The notes: a model not told the origin generated them from the letters alone. A DNA stretch of 64,000 nucleotides from a bacterium 210917-SL.2.15 (GCA_020555605.1 JAJCJC010000007.1:1-64000); one strand, 5' to 3'. Counted from the first letter of the stretch, positions 42,101 through 51,024 are shown. Numbers and translations: made by a program.

Positions 42101-45100
42101 CCCGGTAGTCCAGGAAAATCATATCGTGTCCGGCGCTTGGACAGTCGCAGATGGCCACACCGATGGCAGGATACTCCCACTCATCGATCATAAACTGACT
42201 GCCCAGCTCTCCACAGAGGGAGCAGCTCTTTTCCCGTCCGATTCCGAAAATGCCGGTGATGGCCACATGATCATCTGACCAACAGGTAGGCTCATCGCAG
42301 GGATAGCAGGTGTTCACCGGAATGCCGCCGTTGTGCTGCTTCATCAGCCAGATGTAAGCGGCAGGCAGCTTGTAGCCCAGTTCCTCCTCCACGCTGGCAA
42401 TCAGCTCATCGGAAGGCGGATCACTGACATATTCTTTCAGTGCATACCAATTATCATCCCAGAAGTTGGTGAGGTCGAAACCCTCAAATGGGGTATCACC
42501 GGGCACGAATTTTGCCTTCTTCTTCCGGCTGCGCTGGCGTTTCCGAATCTCCGCCTTACACTCCCGAATTACCGACGGGGCATTTTCGTCTTCTGGGTCC
42601 AGTTCTGCCCAACGCTGGGCGTAGGGAATGGCCTTTTCCTCCTGGCCGTAGAGATACTGATAGCCATAGGCCATCCGCATATTCCACTCCGCCTTGTCCT
42701 GGCCTTCCTCCCGGACGGACTCCAGCACCTCAATGGCCCTCAGAAGGGCTTTGTCTCCCTTGGATTTCAAAGTACCTTCGTCATGGTCCCCGATGATGGC
42801 GTAGTTCTCTAGTGCACGGGCCAGGGCGTAGGCGGTGCGGTAGTTCCTCCAGTTCTCCGGGATGGCATTCAGTGCCTGGATACAGCGGGTGTACTCGTCT
42901 TCGTCGTTCCACTGCTCCAGCTGAGCGAAGAATGCTTCGGCGTTCTGTTGGGTGTAAGGAATATAGTCCATGCCCGTCAGCGTTTCGTCCAACTCGTCAT
43001 CCTGATTCTCAGTTTCTGTCCCATCATCTTGTTGCTTTAGGGATACAGAACCGGCTTCACGGCGGAAGGTGTGGAAGATGGCCCATGGGATGTCCGTGCC
43101 TTCAAAGAACTCTTTCGCCATGTTCAGCGCCTCTTGGATGTCCCAGGCGATGAAGTCCACATAGCCACAGTAGAGGCCGGTAGCCCCGCCGGTGAGAGTG
43201 AGCACTTCCGAACCATCCCCGCCGGTGAGCACTTCCTCCAGTTTGTCCCGGAAGTCGAAAATTTTCTGACTGCCTTCCTCCTCCCGCAGGGTATCCAGGG
43301 GATAGCAGAAGAAGCCCGCCACCGCGCCGTCGGCATGGAGATCGTCCATAAAATCATTGTCGGCATTCAGATAGCCGTTGATGAGCGGCACACAGCAGGT
43401 GGAACCGGCCATTACATCCAGCCGCCAATCGGCGTCCGGGTCCTGTTTGGGTTCCATTTTGTAACCAAGGTAGCTCTCCAGATAGGCTTCCGGGTCGGTG
43501 GAGAGCTCCAGGCCCTGCTCCCGCAGTTTGTCGGGCAGCTGGGACAGGAGGAAGGACGGCTCTGCCTTGGGTTCCTCCAGCACATCAAAGCTGTCTATGC
43601 ATCTCATGTGGGAGATCTCGCCCAGCACTTGGTCGGTGAGGGTGGTGAGCATCCACCAGGCCCGGCCTTCCTCATCCCGGAGCATAGGCAGCAGCTTTTC
43701 ACAGTAGGCGGAGATGGCGAAGCTGTTTTCACCCTGCTCCTCCAGCCAGATCTGCACATCATCCCCGGAGATGTCCCAGCCGTCCTCGGTGCGCAGGCCG
43801 ATGTTCTGGAGGGGCTGACGGCCCACCAGGATGTTCCAGTGCTCCAGCACCTCCTTGGGGGCGTGCTTCTGGAAGTAGACCAGCTCAAACAGCTTGACCT
43901 TGTCACCCTCCGGGGTGAGGATCAGCTCATGCTTTTTGCCGTTGAAGCCCATCTCGAAAGAGATCTCATCAAAGACCAGATTCAGGGTTTCCTCCATTTG
44001 GGCCACGAGTTCGGCACCGCGGGTGTGATCTTTGTCCTCATCCATCATCTGGCGCAATTCTGCTTCCATTTCCGCAAAGGTTTCCCACCAGTCCTCTGTC
44101 CGCTCCCGGAAGCACTCCCAGAACTGCGGCAGAGAAATACCCTTCTTGCACCGTTCGATAAACTCTTTGGTGTCATCGTCACCAGGGCGGACTTCCAATG
44201 CCTTTTCAAAATATCGCAGAGCCCGGCCCTCCTGATCCAGATAAAAGTAGGAGTAACCCATGCGGAAGTTCCAGTAATAATCGTCCTCGAAGTATTCCTC
44301 ATGGGGCTTTAGCAGAGCGAGGGCCTTTTTGAGCATTTCTTTGCAAGTTGGCTTATGTGGGTCTGCCAGATTGTTATAGGCACGGGCTAACTCACTGTCC
44401 ATCTCAGGGGTACGCTCCTCGGCGGGGATGGCCTCCAGCGCATCAATAATTTTATGTTGTTTGCTCTCCTCATGCCACTTCTGGCACTGCTTCAAAATGT
44501 CCATATCAGGGTCCTCCTCGTCCTCATCCGGTTTCCAGTCTTTGATCTGCTGGAACACACCGTTCTCATCCCGCTCAAAGGCGCAGGGGGCGGGTGTGTT
44601 CAGCAGCGGGATAATGTCGGGATCGTCGTTGCAAATTGTGTTCAGCTTGTAAATCCCGGCGTTGTTGGGGTCGTCCATGTACGCCTCGCTCTCGTCACCA
44701 GCGGTGAAGCGCCAGCCACTGTCCCAGCCGCCGTCCGGCTCCTCCCTGTAGCAGTAGCCCACCTTGTAGCCCTCCACCGTGATACGGTTGGTGGCAATGC
44801 AGCCATCGGCACCCTTCCAGTCAGAGAGTAGAGGTTTCACATCCGCCGCTTTCACATGGTAGTCCCGGTTGCGGCCAGCGGCCTCGTACAGTTCCTTCCG
44901 CAGCGCCTCCACATCCCGAGCCATTTCGTGGATCTCCTCGTCGTCCATCATCTCACTGAGGTCATATTCCATCGGGTTCTGGGCAAAATCCGCGAGGGCC
45001 TTGTTCATGGCGTCGTGCTCCTCTGGCGTGGCAGTGATGCGGATACGGCGGGCGGGGGTGTTGTACTCGTCCAGATCCTGAAGGTTTACACTGCCACTGA

Positions 45101-45836
45101 CGCTGCACTCCAGCAGGATGGCGGCCAGGTCGGTGACCACATCAATGGCGAAGTGAAAGTCCATCTCAACACCATCGGAATGTGTAAACTCCAGGTACTC
45201 CACGGTTTGGCGAAAGTCCCAGTTCTGCTTGTCCAGACCAATCTTGGCAAATATCTCGCTGAGGGGGATCTCCTCTTTCTTCTGGTCTTCCAAAAATGCC
45301 ACAAGGTTCAGACTGTCATCGGAACCGCCAATAAAGTTGCCCCAGTATTTTTTGATATACATTTGTCGTGCCTCCTGTTCTGAATCCAGTCGATCAATGA
45401 GCTGATTCAAGTGTTCCAACCACGCAGGAGCGATCTCACCGCTGTCCTCGTTCTTCCAAAGATCCACAATCTCACGGATGCCGTCCTCGTCCGGCACCTC
45501 GTTTTTGATGTCGGTGAGCTGCCGCAGCAGGAAAGCAAGGGCTTCTTTGGATGCTGTGAAACCGGTGACTTTATCCCATATAGCTTCTTCATGATCGTAG
45601 TCCAGTTTGCTGTTATCCTTCCATTGGAAATACAGCTCCGCCAGAGCCATCGCAGTATTGTCAAAGAGGAAGTCGATTTGTGAGAAGTCAGATCCCAGCA
45701 TGACTTCCTCTTTCATCAGTTCGATCATCTCGCCCAGATCCATTACCGGATGCTCCGGTACATATTCATTTTTGAGGATGTCCAGTACATCCAACCCTTC
45801 GTCACGCTCTAATGCTTTTATGCCCCATGCTCCCAT
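39165..45836 (-). CDS. Giant polyimmunity protein (DUF4259-DUF2185-TPR-TPR-SUKH-DUF4261-SUFU-DUF4253)
   Basis: A 2223-residue, strongly acidic cytoplasmic protein without signal or membrane segments. Modules by eye: DUF4259-like (1-140, start MGAWGIKALERDEGLDVLD), an unnamed domain (160-320), DUF2185 (326-430, CIATNRITVEGYKVGYCYRE), TPR helices (445-570), an unnamed domain (575-935), second TPR (965-1100, QWNDEDEYTRCIQALNAIPE), SMI1/KNR4-SUKH (1140-1280), DUF4261 (1310-1560), SUFU (1590-1780), a helical linker and DUF4253 (about 1930-2223, ending STVWYFWWD). Several modules are single genes elsewhere in immunity loci. It may neutralise several toxins at once. It could also be a scaffold. The open frame of 6.7 kb is free of stops. 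Confidence 0.9.
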   Translation of the reverse strand: MGAWGIKALERDEGLDVLDILKNEYVPEHPVMDLGEMIELMKEEVMLGSDFSQIDFLFDNTAMALAELYFQWKDNSKLDYDHEEAIWDKVTGFTASKEALAFLLRQLTDIKNEVPDEDGIREIVDLWKNEDSGEIAPAWLEHLNQLIDRLDSEQEARQMYIKKYWGNFIGGSDDSLNLVAFLEDQKKEEIPLSEIFAKIGLDKQNWDFRQTVEYLEFTHSDGVEMDFHFAIDVVTDLAAILLECSVSGSVNLQDLDEYNTPARRIRITATPEEHDAMNKALADFAQNPMEYDLSEMMDDEEIHEMARDVEALRKELYEAAGRNRDYHVKAADVKPLLSDWKGADGCIATNRITVEGYKVGYCYREEPDGGWDSGWRFTAGDESEAYMDDPNNAGIYKLNTICNDDPDIIPLLNTPAPCAFERDENGVFQQIKDWKPDEDEEDPDMDILKQCQKWHEESKQHKIIDALEAIPAEERTPEMDSELARAYNNLADPHKPTCKEMLKKALALLKPHEEYFEDDYYWNFRMGYSYFYLDQEGRALRYFEKALEVRPGDDDTKEFIERCKKGISLPQFWECFRERTEDWWETFAEMEAELRQMMDEDKDHTRGAELVAQMEETLNLVFDEISFEMGFNGKKHELILTPEGDKVKLFELVYFQKHAPKEVLEHWNILVGRQPLQNIGLRTEDGWDISGDDVQIWLEEQGENSFAISAYCEKLLPMLRDEEGRAWWMLTTLTDQVLGEISHMRCIDSFDVLEEPKAEPSFLLSQLPDKLREQGLELSTDPEAYLESYLGYKMEPKQDPDADWRLDVMAGSTCCVPLINGYLNADNDFMDDLHADGAVAGFFCYPLDTLREEEGSQKIFDFRDKLEEVLTGGDGSEVLTLTGGATGLYCGYVDFIAWDIQEALNMAKEFFEGTDIPWAIFHTFRREAGSVSLKQQDDGTETENQDDELDETLTGMDYIPYTQQNAEAFFAQLEQWNDEDEYTRCIQALNAIPENWRNYRTAYALARALENYAIIGDHDEGTLKSKGDKALLRAIEVLESVREEGQDKAEWNMRMAYGYQYLYGQEEKAIPYAQRWAELDPEDENAPSVIRECKAEIRKRQRSRKKKAKFVPGDTPFEGFDLTNFWDDNWYALKEYVSDPPSDELIASVEEELGYKLPAAYIWLMKQHNGGIPVNTCYPCDEPTCWSDDHVAITGIFGIGREKSCSLCGELGSQFMIDEWEYPAIGVAICDCPSAGHDMIFLDYRACGPQGEPAVVHVDQENDYKITHLADSFEEFIRGLEHESLYDPDEDAEDLEDDADEEETDHKGSFAGSVLLSKAEWDKEQLIRDLREEWGIVDEEPDEGDEDVENSDDAVVMRVGNMMLIVTLFHGHIPDNEAEINAENNYMWPEAVEVAKAHKAHIVVAVLSEEEKLLERGKLFTKAMAVCCKQKYATGVYTSGVVFEPRFYEGLADMLKKDELPIFNWVWFGLYRSEGGLNGYTYGMDVFGKEEMEVLNTDAEPEELRDFLASLASYVLACDVTLQDGETIGFSADDKHTITRSPGVSLPEEQMTLKIGYEPIKGDPEDDSCDHSDNDDKQDEEEFSNPEVYTEKEMEAVEGHIQQYFGEIENVFHELVSPDIHVDICMVPPTEERDYYTLVTMGMGAHRMNVPEELAEYKLERAELAIALPADWKLDQESMKDEKWYWPIRLLKVLARLPIASDTWLGFGHTMNNEEDFAENTKLCAAILTGPQSTEEGGEVCTLPGGEEVNFYQVIPLYRDELDYKMEHDADALLDKMNGISFVVTPTRQDAITRGTLSNDDFDGEMDDASYHLESIEEKELPIDPINAYNHMAIYLRWCMEHDLMGEEFLVEYGEVVEKVKADPASVDLREFIRDELDGCLFSVLFNQQGRAFAGYYYGEGDSPYYPADVDDNALRFFGPERYHSDEFQDEAYLFIPFDEDYYQAMAEVIEERFANWQGQDFDEDTLEPSEVAHAIMEYLDCECTYFPSMADDDPIMSAYSYAQRLGVREGFVPVLIQADDETLLECLVMNADSEHDADFYEFDLKTVTEYRKKALSAPVKDGKAILEELTGQRKEEAEDDDLDWDEEVLGEMEGGEPNDRFANYWNDDTGMTYPLILAKIPVKNPWEIFAYLPFGNWNECPDTPDLMAVAKYWFEQHGAIPAAMSHDELEFELPTPISKERAMEVAVEQYGFCPDLDQNEDGSIGSLADVLWQSTVWYFWWD

Positions 45837-45878
45837 GTCGGCACCTCTCTTTCTTTATTTCGTATCAAGCTTCTATTG

Positions 45879-47516
45879 TCAATCATAGTTCTCCAACCGA
45901 ATGATAGGCCGATAAAAGTCATAATCTCCGTTTAGTTCATTGTCCTCCTGCACTTCTGGCTTACAGTGGGGCGAAAAGGGTAGGAAACCGAGAAATGGGC
46001 CCAGCCCACCGCAGATATTGCATCCGCCGTCACCGCCGCAGGTGGTAAGCCTATCAGCCCACACCACTTCCCGCATATAGGGATCGTAGGCGATGGACAG
46101 GCCGAAGAAGTTGGGCTCCTCCATGTCATAGGGCCGGTTCTCATCCTCATCCATGTTCTCAAACCAGTGCAGACGCATGGAGTAGTCTAACCCATCTCCC
46201 CATGGAAACAGGGTCCGACACCCGCCGCCACACAGGTAGGCCCACTCGTCCGCCGTGGGCAGGGAGAAGCCCCTGTTTTCCAGCATGGCAAGAAGCGCAT
46301 CGTAGTCTGTGTGGTTATAGATACAGATCTGAAAGCCCTTTTCCGTCCGCTCAATGCGGGCCGACTGATGCAAGGTAAGACTGCTGCTGTCACTCCAGGC
46401 AAAATCACGGAATTCCTTCAGCCAGTCAGGGTGGACAGTCAGTCTGGGATCATCCATTTTGACTGGCTCCCAGTTAATTTCCTCCAGCTCCCGGCCCACC
46501 AGCATGGGTTCAATGGCCGCCTGCCGAACAGGAGCCATGCTTTCCCGAATCATCTCCTCCGGGTCCCGCTCCATTTCCCATTCTCGGAACAGATACTCCA
46601 ATTCCTCCCGGCTCTCCTGATTCAATCCCACGGCAAACTGCTCCCAGCCCAGGGTGACGGTATCGCCGGGGACAAAGACGAACTCCCGACCATCTTTCTT
46701 GAAGATGCCGGTGGTGCAGCTCTGGCCCCAGCGGTCAAAAGTATGTAGACCGAGAAAGGTCATATCATAACGGGCAGCCAGGCTTTCCATCAGTGTCTGC
46801 TTCTCGGTTGTATCCATTTGATTGAATTGGGGACGGGACAGTTTTTCGTTCATAGTAAGTTCTCCTTCAATCCTTTTTGCGTGTTCCAGCAGATAGCGCC
46901 GGCCATCCTGCTTGGCCTGCTCCAAGTATTGAGGAAGCAGGTCGGAATGGATGGCATCCAGTGAGACCAGAACGGCGATCCGCTGGTATTCCTGTAATTC
47001 GAGGGAATAACAGTTCCGCTCCCAGAACAGCGGAGCGAACTGCTCCACACAGTCAGGACGCAGAGCGGGCATCGCCAAAAGCGCCCGACGGCTCACATAT
47101 TCATTGGTGTCCTTTGCGAAGTCCAGGATCATGTCTTTGACTTCCTGGCTGCATGGACATTCCGGCAGATAGGCGGCAAACTGCCACTTGGCCTCATTCT
47201 CATTGGAGGCTGCGGCCCTGCGGCAGAGGCACTCAAACCATTTGGGATGGGAAGTGGTTTCCTGTATAAATCCCTCCGCTTCGTTGGCCCTGGCAATTAA
47301 ATAGACCATCTCATCCAGCAGAATGCTGTCTGCCATTTCTGCATTCATTTGGGTCAACACATGGCAAAAGGCATCAAATATATCATTCCACGCAGGGTAA
47401 TCGATCTCCCACGCACCGCCAATCTCCTCGGTGGTTTTTCCGGGATAAGTGATTTCCTGCCACTGATGAAATTTTCCTGCCTGCTCCAGCAGGCACTCCC
47501 TGATGGCCTTTGCCAT
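45879..47516 (-). CDS. HEAT-like / FGE-sulfatase-like fusion protein
   Basis: The 545-residue frame has two parts. Residues 1-221 are HEAT-like helices (YVSRRALLAMPALRPDCVEQ, then FAPLFWERN). Residues 222-545 contain a formylglycine-generating-enzyme-like fold: GFSLPTADEWAYLCGGGCRT with LFPWGDG and a C-terminal PIIRLENYD. An ATG at 46853 (residue 222) has AAGGAG upstream, so the second half may also be made alone, or two genes have fused by loss of a stop. Catalytic Cys residues of true FGE are not evident, so a non-enzymatic binding role is more likely. Confidence 0.75.
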   Translation of the reverse strand: MAKAIRECLLEQAGKFHQWQEITYPGKTTEEIGGAWEIDYPAWNDIFDAFCHVLTQMNAEMADSILLDEMVYLIARANEAEGFIQETTSHPKWFECLCRRAAASNENEAKWQFAAYLPECPCSQEVKDMILDFAKDTNEYVSRRALLAMPALRPDCVEQFAPLFWERNCYSLELQEYQRIAVLVSLDAIHSDLLPQYLEQAKQDGRRYLLEHAKRIEGELTMNEKLSRPQFNQMDTTEKQTLMESLAARYDMTFLGLHTFDRWGQSCTTGIFKKDGREFVFVPGDTVTLGWEQFAVGLNQESREELEYLFREWEMERDPEEMIRESMAPVRQAAIEPMLVGRELEEINWEPVKMDDPRLTVHPDWLKEFRDFAWSDSSSLTLHQSARIERTEKGFQICIYNHTDYDALLAMLENRGFSLPTADEWAYLCGGGCRTLFPWGDGLDYSMRLHWFENMDEDENRPYDMEEPNFFGLSIAYDPYMREVVWADRLTTCGGDGGCNICGGLGPFLGFLPFSPHCKPEVQEDNELNGDYDFYRPIIRLENYD

Positions 47517-47525
47517 ACGCTTACC

Positions 47526-47987
47526 TCACAATTCTTTGCACAGGTTTCCCAGTTCCAATGCCTGTTCCACAAGGTCCAGGAGCAGGCTGGAAAAATTCTC
47601 GGCAATCTCCTCCAGATCGGCATAGTCACAGTTATAGCCCCGGACTCTGCCGCTTTCCAAGTCGATAAATACGATACTCCCGTCACCCAATCCTCCGATT
47701 GGAAAGGCGGGGCCGTGGTCATATTCGCTCATGTAATCCTCATAAGCCTCTTGAAAAATCGGGTAGGCTTCTTCCAACTCTTTCAGTGTGAAGATCCACG
47801 GCTCCGCCAAATAGCAGCCGCCGAAGTTCAAAAGTAGCCAGCGGTACTCTGCGGGGATGGGAGTATACCTGTTTTCAAATCGTTTCACAGCATCCTCCGG
47901 TTCTGGGCAGGTACCCTTTGTGAAGGGGCTTACTTTATAAGCAGTTTGAATTTTACTGCGGTTTTTTTCCAAATTCATGTCATGCAT
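47526..47987 (-). CDS. SMI1/KNR4 (SUKH) immunity protein
   Basis: A 153-residue SUKH-fold protein: RFENRYTPIPAEYRWLLLNF (helix pair), GGCYLAEPWIFTLKELEEAY, then AFPIGGLGDGSIVFIDLESG, the beta core with the typical FPIG...GD...D pattern. SUKH proteins neutralise diverse nuclease and other toxins. The start at 47987 has GAGGG upstream. Confidence 0.85.
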   Translation of the reverse strand: MHDMNLEKNRSKIQTAYKVSPFTKGTCPEPEDAVKRFENRYTPIPAEYRWLLLNFGGCYLAEPWIFTLKELEEAYPIFQEAYEDYMSEYDHGPAFPIGGLGDGSIVFIDLESGRVRGYNCDYADLEEIAENFSSLLLDLVEQALELGNLCKEL

Positions 47988-47997
47988 TGTATTTCCC

Positions 47998-48408
47998 TCA
48001 CAGAGCATCCAGGTTTTCCTGTAAATCGCCCTGCATCAAGTGCTGGGCAATGGCTTGGTTCAGTGGCTTATGGGGGTGATAGGCTGCCTGCTCTACATCG
48101 TGCAGGCACTCCTCCATCAATGCCTCCGGAGAAATGCCCTCCCGTTTGCCATAAAGATGGCCGAAGGCATAGCACACGGACTTGAGAAAGCCGAAAATAT
48201 AGTCATGATTTCCACGCATACCGGGTAGGTCGTTGAAGGAACCCATGCCTCCGTATGCCCGAAGGTGGTGGGCGACCTCACGGCGCTGGGTCCAATCCTC
48301 AATATCCCGTTCCAGCCAGTCGATCCAGTTTTGGAATTCTGGATGGTCTGCCAGAAGGATGGAGCGCAGACAGGTCAGAGCTTCGGTATAAATATCTGTC
48401 TGTTTCAT
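47998..48408 (-). CDS. Hypothetical immunity-cluster protein, 136 residues
   Basis: Helical protein beginning MKQTDIYTEALTCLRSILLA, with HHLRAYGGMGSFNDLPGMRG and CLHDVEQAAYHPHKPLNQAI. The start overlaps the stop of the DUF6881-like gene. I have no confident family; similar small helical proteins occur beside SUKH genes. Confidence 0.6.
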   Translation of the reverse strand: MKQTDIYTEALTCLRSILLADHPEFQNWIDWLERDIEDWTQRREVAHHLRAYGGMGSFNDLPGMRGNHDYIFGFLKSVCYAFGHLYGKREGISPEALMEECLHDVEQAAYHPHKPLNQAIAQHLMQGDLQENLDAL

Positions 48409-48722
48409 CAGAACCCTCCTGATTCTTTTAATGCTCCATCATAAGTGTGGTTTTCCCAGATGGCCTCAAATTCCGCTTTCTCTATGACGCAGGCGTGGAA
48501 TTCCTCGCCCCAGACATGGGTATTCAATTCCTCCATGGTGGGGATGGGCGCGATTTCAATAGCTCCATCGTAAAGGTCGGGTATGTTGTGGGTGCGGCCA
48601 TCTGCAAAGATGTCAATGGAGCGGAGAGCCAGCCGCTCATTTCCTGTATCCACTTCATAGAGGATCACCGACGGTTCTCCCTCCGGTGCGCCCTCCCAAA
48701 AGAGTTTGATGTACTCGATCAT
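48408..48722 (-). CDS. DUF6881-like protein
   Basis: A 104-residue protein: MIEYIKLFWEGAPEGEPSVI, then LYEVDTGNERLALRSIDIFA and DGAIEIAPIPTMEELN fit the DUF6881 pattern (short, acidic, E-[IV] strands). It overlaps the preceding gene's start by one base, so the pair is coupled. Confidence 0.65.
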   Translation of the reverse strand: MIEYIKLFWEGAPEGEPSVILYEVDTGNERLALRSIDIFADGRTHNIPDLYDGAIEIAPIPTMEELNTHVWGEEFHACVIEKAEFEAIWENHTYDGALKESGGF

Positions 48723-48732
48723 TCCATTTCCC

Positions 48733-48996
48733 TCATTTGAACCAATGCCACCCCGTCATGGTGCCGGTTACTTCATCTATCTGTACCGCAATATCATAAT
48801 TGCCGCGACAGCCCAGCAAAGCTGTAGGATGGTCGTTTTCCAGAATCAAATCATAAAACTCAACCGCTATGTCTTGGAATTCCTTCGGAATCTCCAGTGC
48901 AGAGAAGAAATCCACTGATTGAGCATTTTGGAAAAATTCAATGGCTGTTTTCTTGCATTTTACTATAATCCCTGTTTGAGCGGTCAACTCTTTCAT
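48733..48996 (-). CDS. Hypothetical immunity-cluster protein, 87 residues
   Basis: Begins MKELTAQTGIIVKCKKTAIE and ends DEVTGTMTGWHWFK. An alpha/beta pattern with ALLGCRGNYDIAVQI. Overlaps the next gene by ATGA at 48993. No family is recognised. Confidence 0.6.
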   Translation of the reverse strand: MKELTAQTGIIVKCKKTAIEFFQNAQSVDFFSALEIPKEFQDIAVEFYDLILENDHPTALLGCRGNYDIAVQIDEVTGTMTGWHWFK

Positions 48997-49433
48997 GCTT
49001 TCGCAACCTCGCTCATGTTCAGATACATCCCCATCGTTTTTTCATTGTCACAGGCCGCCCGGATCATTTTGGACAGCAGCATCAAATCATCGATGTATTG
49101 GGAGTACACGCAGAACACATCTTCGTCGGAGTCGAAGTGAAACAGATCCACGCCGCTGTTGTTTTCCTCGAACTCCTGGATCACGCCCCGGGCAAGCCGC
49201 TCCCAGTCCTCGCTGCTGCCGATCAGTCCCAGCCGTCGGAATTCCTCTGTCCGGAATCCGTCACTGATTTTCAGCAGAAGGGAGATCGCATAGGGGTGGT
49301 GGGGAATGAGAAAGAATGGCGCGATCTGCTCCGGCTTCTCCCAAATTTTGAAGGGCGGGCGCGGGTCAGGTATCCAGGGCAAGATTTCCCATTCGTCCTC
49401 CGGTCGGTTTCCGTATTGGCAAAGGTCTTTCAT
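48993..49433 (-). CDS. Hypothetical immunity-cluster protein, 146 residues
   Basis: Acidic protein with IAPFFLIPHHPYAISLLLKI, then WERLARGVIQEFEENNSGVD and FHFDSDEDVFCVYSQYIDDL. The last element resembles Imm51-type immunity proteins, but I am not sure. Start at 49433; coupled to the 87-residue gene. Confidence 0.6.
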   Translation of the reverse strand: MKDLCQYGNRPEDEWEILPWIPDPRPPFKIWEKPEQIAPFFLIPHHPYAISLLLKISDGFRTEEFRRLGLIGSSEDWERLARGVIQEFEENNSGVDLFHFDSDEDVFCVYSQYIDDLMLLSKMIRAACDNEKTMGMYLNMSEVAKA

Positions 49434-49460
49434 AGTGTTCTCCTTTGTTCTGTCATATTT

Positions 49461-50408
49461 TTAATCCTGCTCTCGATAACTGGCTTCAATGTCAATGAAC
49501 CGCACATACACGGCGCAGACTTCGCCCTTTGCATCATAGCCTAAGTAGACGGGATAGTAACCGTCACCCCAGCCAGAGGAGAAGATGGGCAGGTTGCAGT
49601 CCGTGTCCGGCACTGTCCAGTTGAGCCAGTCGCCGCAGTCTCCCTGATATTTGGGGTGGGCTTTGGCGTTTTCCTCCAGGAGATCGCAGAACAGGTCGTT
49701 GTAGGGGTCGATGTCCGGGTCTTCTTCCAAACGCTTGGCCCAGTAGGTCCTGAAGGCCGCCTGGGTCTGGATGTCCGCAATACAGCCCATTCCGGCGTCT
49801 ACGCCGAAACCGAAGTAGTCGTCATCTCCCAGCGCCGCGTCCAGATTCTCGTTGCCCACCATGCCCAGTTCATAGCGGACAGGCTTTTCCCGGCTGACCT
49901 CCACCTTGACGCAGGCGTAGCGGTCGCCGTATTGTTCGCTGGGCACCACGCAGATTTTCACGGGATAAGTTCCGGCGGGGATCGTTTGAAGGAAGGGCAG
50001 AGTGTCCTCCAGCTCCACCAGCGGATCACAGGCGAAGATCTGCCCGGTAGGGAAATGGACGGCACCGATGTCCAGTACATCCACCGCCATGTTCCCAATC
50101 ACTTTCTCTGTGAAATGGGCCTCTAAGTCATCTTTACAGGTCAGTCTATCCTTGATTGCTTCGTATTTGTTCAGCCATTCAGTTGTAGGCATATCAGTTT
50201 CCTCCTGTTGATTCAGTTTCTTGATGTACACACTCTTTGAGCCGTCCCAGTAGCAGTTCACACACCGGCCATCCTGAAAATGATGGTCACAATTCGGGTA
50301 GCCATAGAGAATATGGGCACATTCCGGGCACAGCCCCATCATCTGTGAGGAGCCTTTGAAAAACAGGCTGCCGCACTCATCACAAAGGGCCAGTTCTTTT
50401 TCTGCCAT
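49461..50408 (-). CDS. DUF4241 protein with N-terminal zinc-ribbon segment
   Basis: The main part (about 75-315) is DUF4241: VDVLDIGAVHFPTGQIFACD, YPVKICVVPSEQYGDRYACV and FGFGVDAGMGCIADIQTQAA are its landmarks. The first 60 residues hold three Cys pairs (CDECG, CPECAHILYGYPNC, CVNCYW) of a zinc-ribbon type. Most DUF4241 proteins start near MPTTEWLNKY, so the ribbon is an added piece. ATG at 50408 used. Confidence 0.8.
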   Translation of the reverse strand: MAEKELALCDECGSLFFKGSSQMMGLCPECAHILYGYPNCDHHFQDGRCVNCYWDGSKSVYIKKLNQQEETDMPTTEWLNKYEAIKDRLTCKDDLEAHFTEKVIGNMAVDVLDIGAVHFPTGQIFACDPLVELEDTLPFLQTIPAGTYPVKICVVPSEQYGDRYACVKVEVSREKPVRYELGMVGNENLDAALGDDDYFGFGVDAGMGCIADIQTQAAFRTYWAKRLEEDPDIDPYNDLFCDLLEENAKAHPKYQGDCGDWLNWTVPDTDCNLPIFSSGWGDGYYPVYLGYDAKGEVCAVYVRFIDIEASYREQD

Positions 50409-50413
50409 AGGGC

Positions 50414-50740
50414 TCACCAGTCCCGTTCCCGGATGGCCTCCTCGGTGTCAATAGGAATGTTGAACCACTCCAGAATGTAGGCCACGGTTGCCGCGATACA
50501 TTCCCGTGCCACCGTTTCGATCTCGCTGTCGTGCTCGTCAAACTCCTCCTGGAGATCATTGATGCCGCAGACCGCCTCGTCCAGCGTTTCCTGCACCACT
50601 TCGGTATCGGTTTCGCCGTTCTCCAGCAGGTCGATGACCTTCTGAAGCTCGTCCTTTACCTTGTCCACCAGAAAAGTGGGATAGTAATTGTCCTGATACA
50701 TCTCGTCCAGCAGTTTGTAATTCGGGTCAAATGCTTTCAT
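50414..50740 (-). CDS. DUF5713-like protein
   Basis: A 108-residue acidic helical protein: KLLDEMYQDNYYPTFLVDKV, then KDELQKVIDLLENGE and EFDEHDSEIETVARECIAAT. This matches DUF5713 as I recall it, a common neighbour of immunity genes. It overlaps the upstream gene by 14 bases. Confidence 0.7.
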   Translation of the reverse strand: MKAFDPNYKLLDEMYQDNYYPTFLVDKVKDELQKVIDLLENGETDTEVVQETLDEAVCGINDLQEEFDEHDSEIETVARECIAATVAYILEWFNIPIDTEEAIRERDW

Positions 50741-51020
50741 AGGGATTGCTCCTTTCTTCGTGCTTGGCAGTCATGCTCAACTCGATCTCGTCGTCGCTGT
50801 AAACTAAGTAGAGGCCATGAGGGGCCTTTCTATCGAAATGCAGTTCAATGTCATGATATTTGAGGATCAAAGGTTTCCCGTCGCTTCTCATGGTGGAAAC
50901 GGCATCAGGATTCCCGAAGATTTCTATGACCTCATCCTGCGATATTCCGAATTTCAGCGGTGAAATGTCCCACGGATTCTGCAATATTTGATTGCGCCAA
51001 ATCGTAAAGTCCTGTTTCAT
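50727..51020 (-). CDS. Hypothetical immunity-cluster protein, 97 residues
   Basis: Starts MKQDFTIWRNQILQNPWDIS, with LKFGISQDEVIEIFGNPDAV and KPLILKYHDIELHFDRKAPH, an alpha/beta arrangement reminiscent of small SmpA/PASTA-like immunity domains. It overlaps the DUF5713 gene and is 4 bases from the YwqG gene. The family is not certain. Confidence 0.6.
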   Translation of the reverse strand: MKQDFTIWRNQILQNPWDISPLKFGISQDEVIEIFGNPDAVSTMRSDGKPLILKYHDIELHFDRKAPHGLYLVYSDDEIELSMTAKHEERSNPYESI

Positions 51021-51024
51021 ATTT

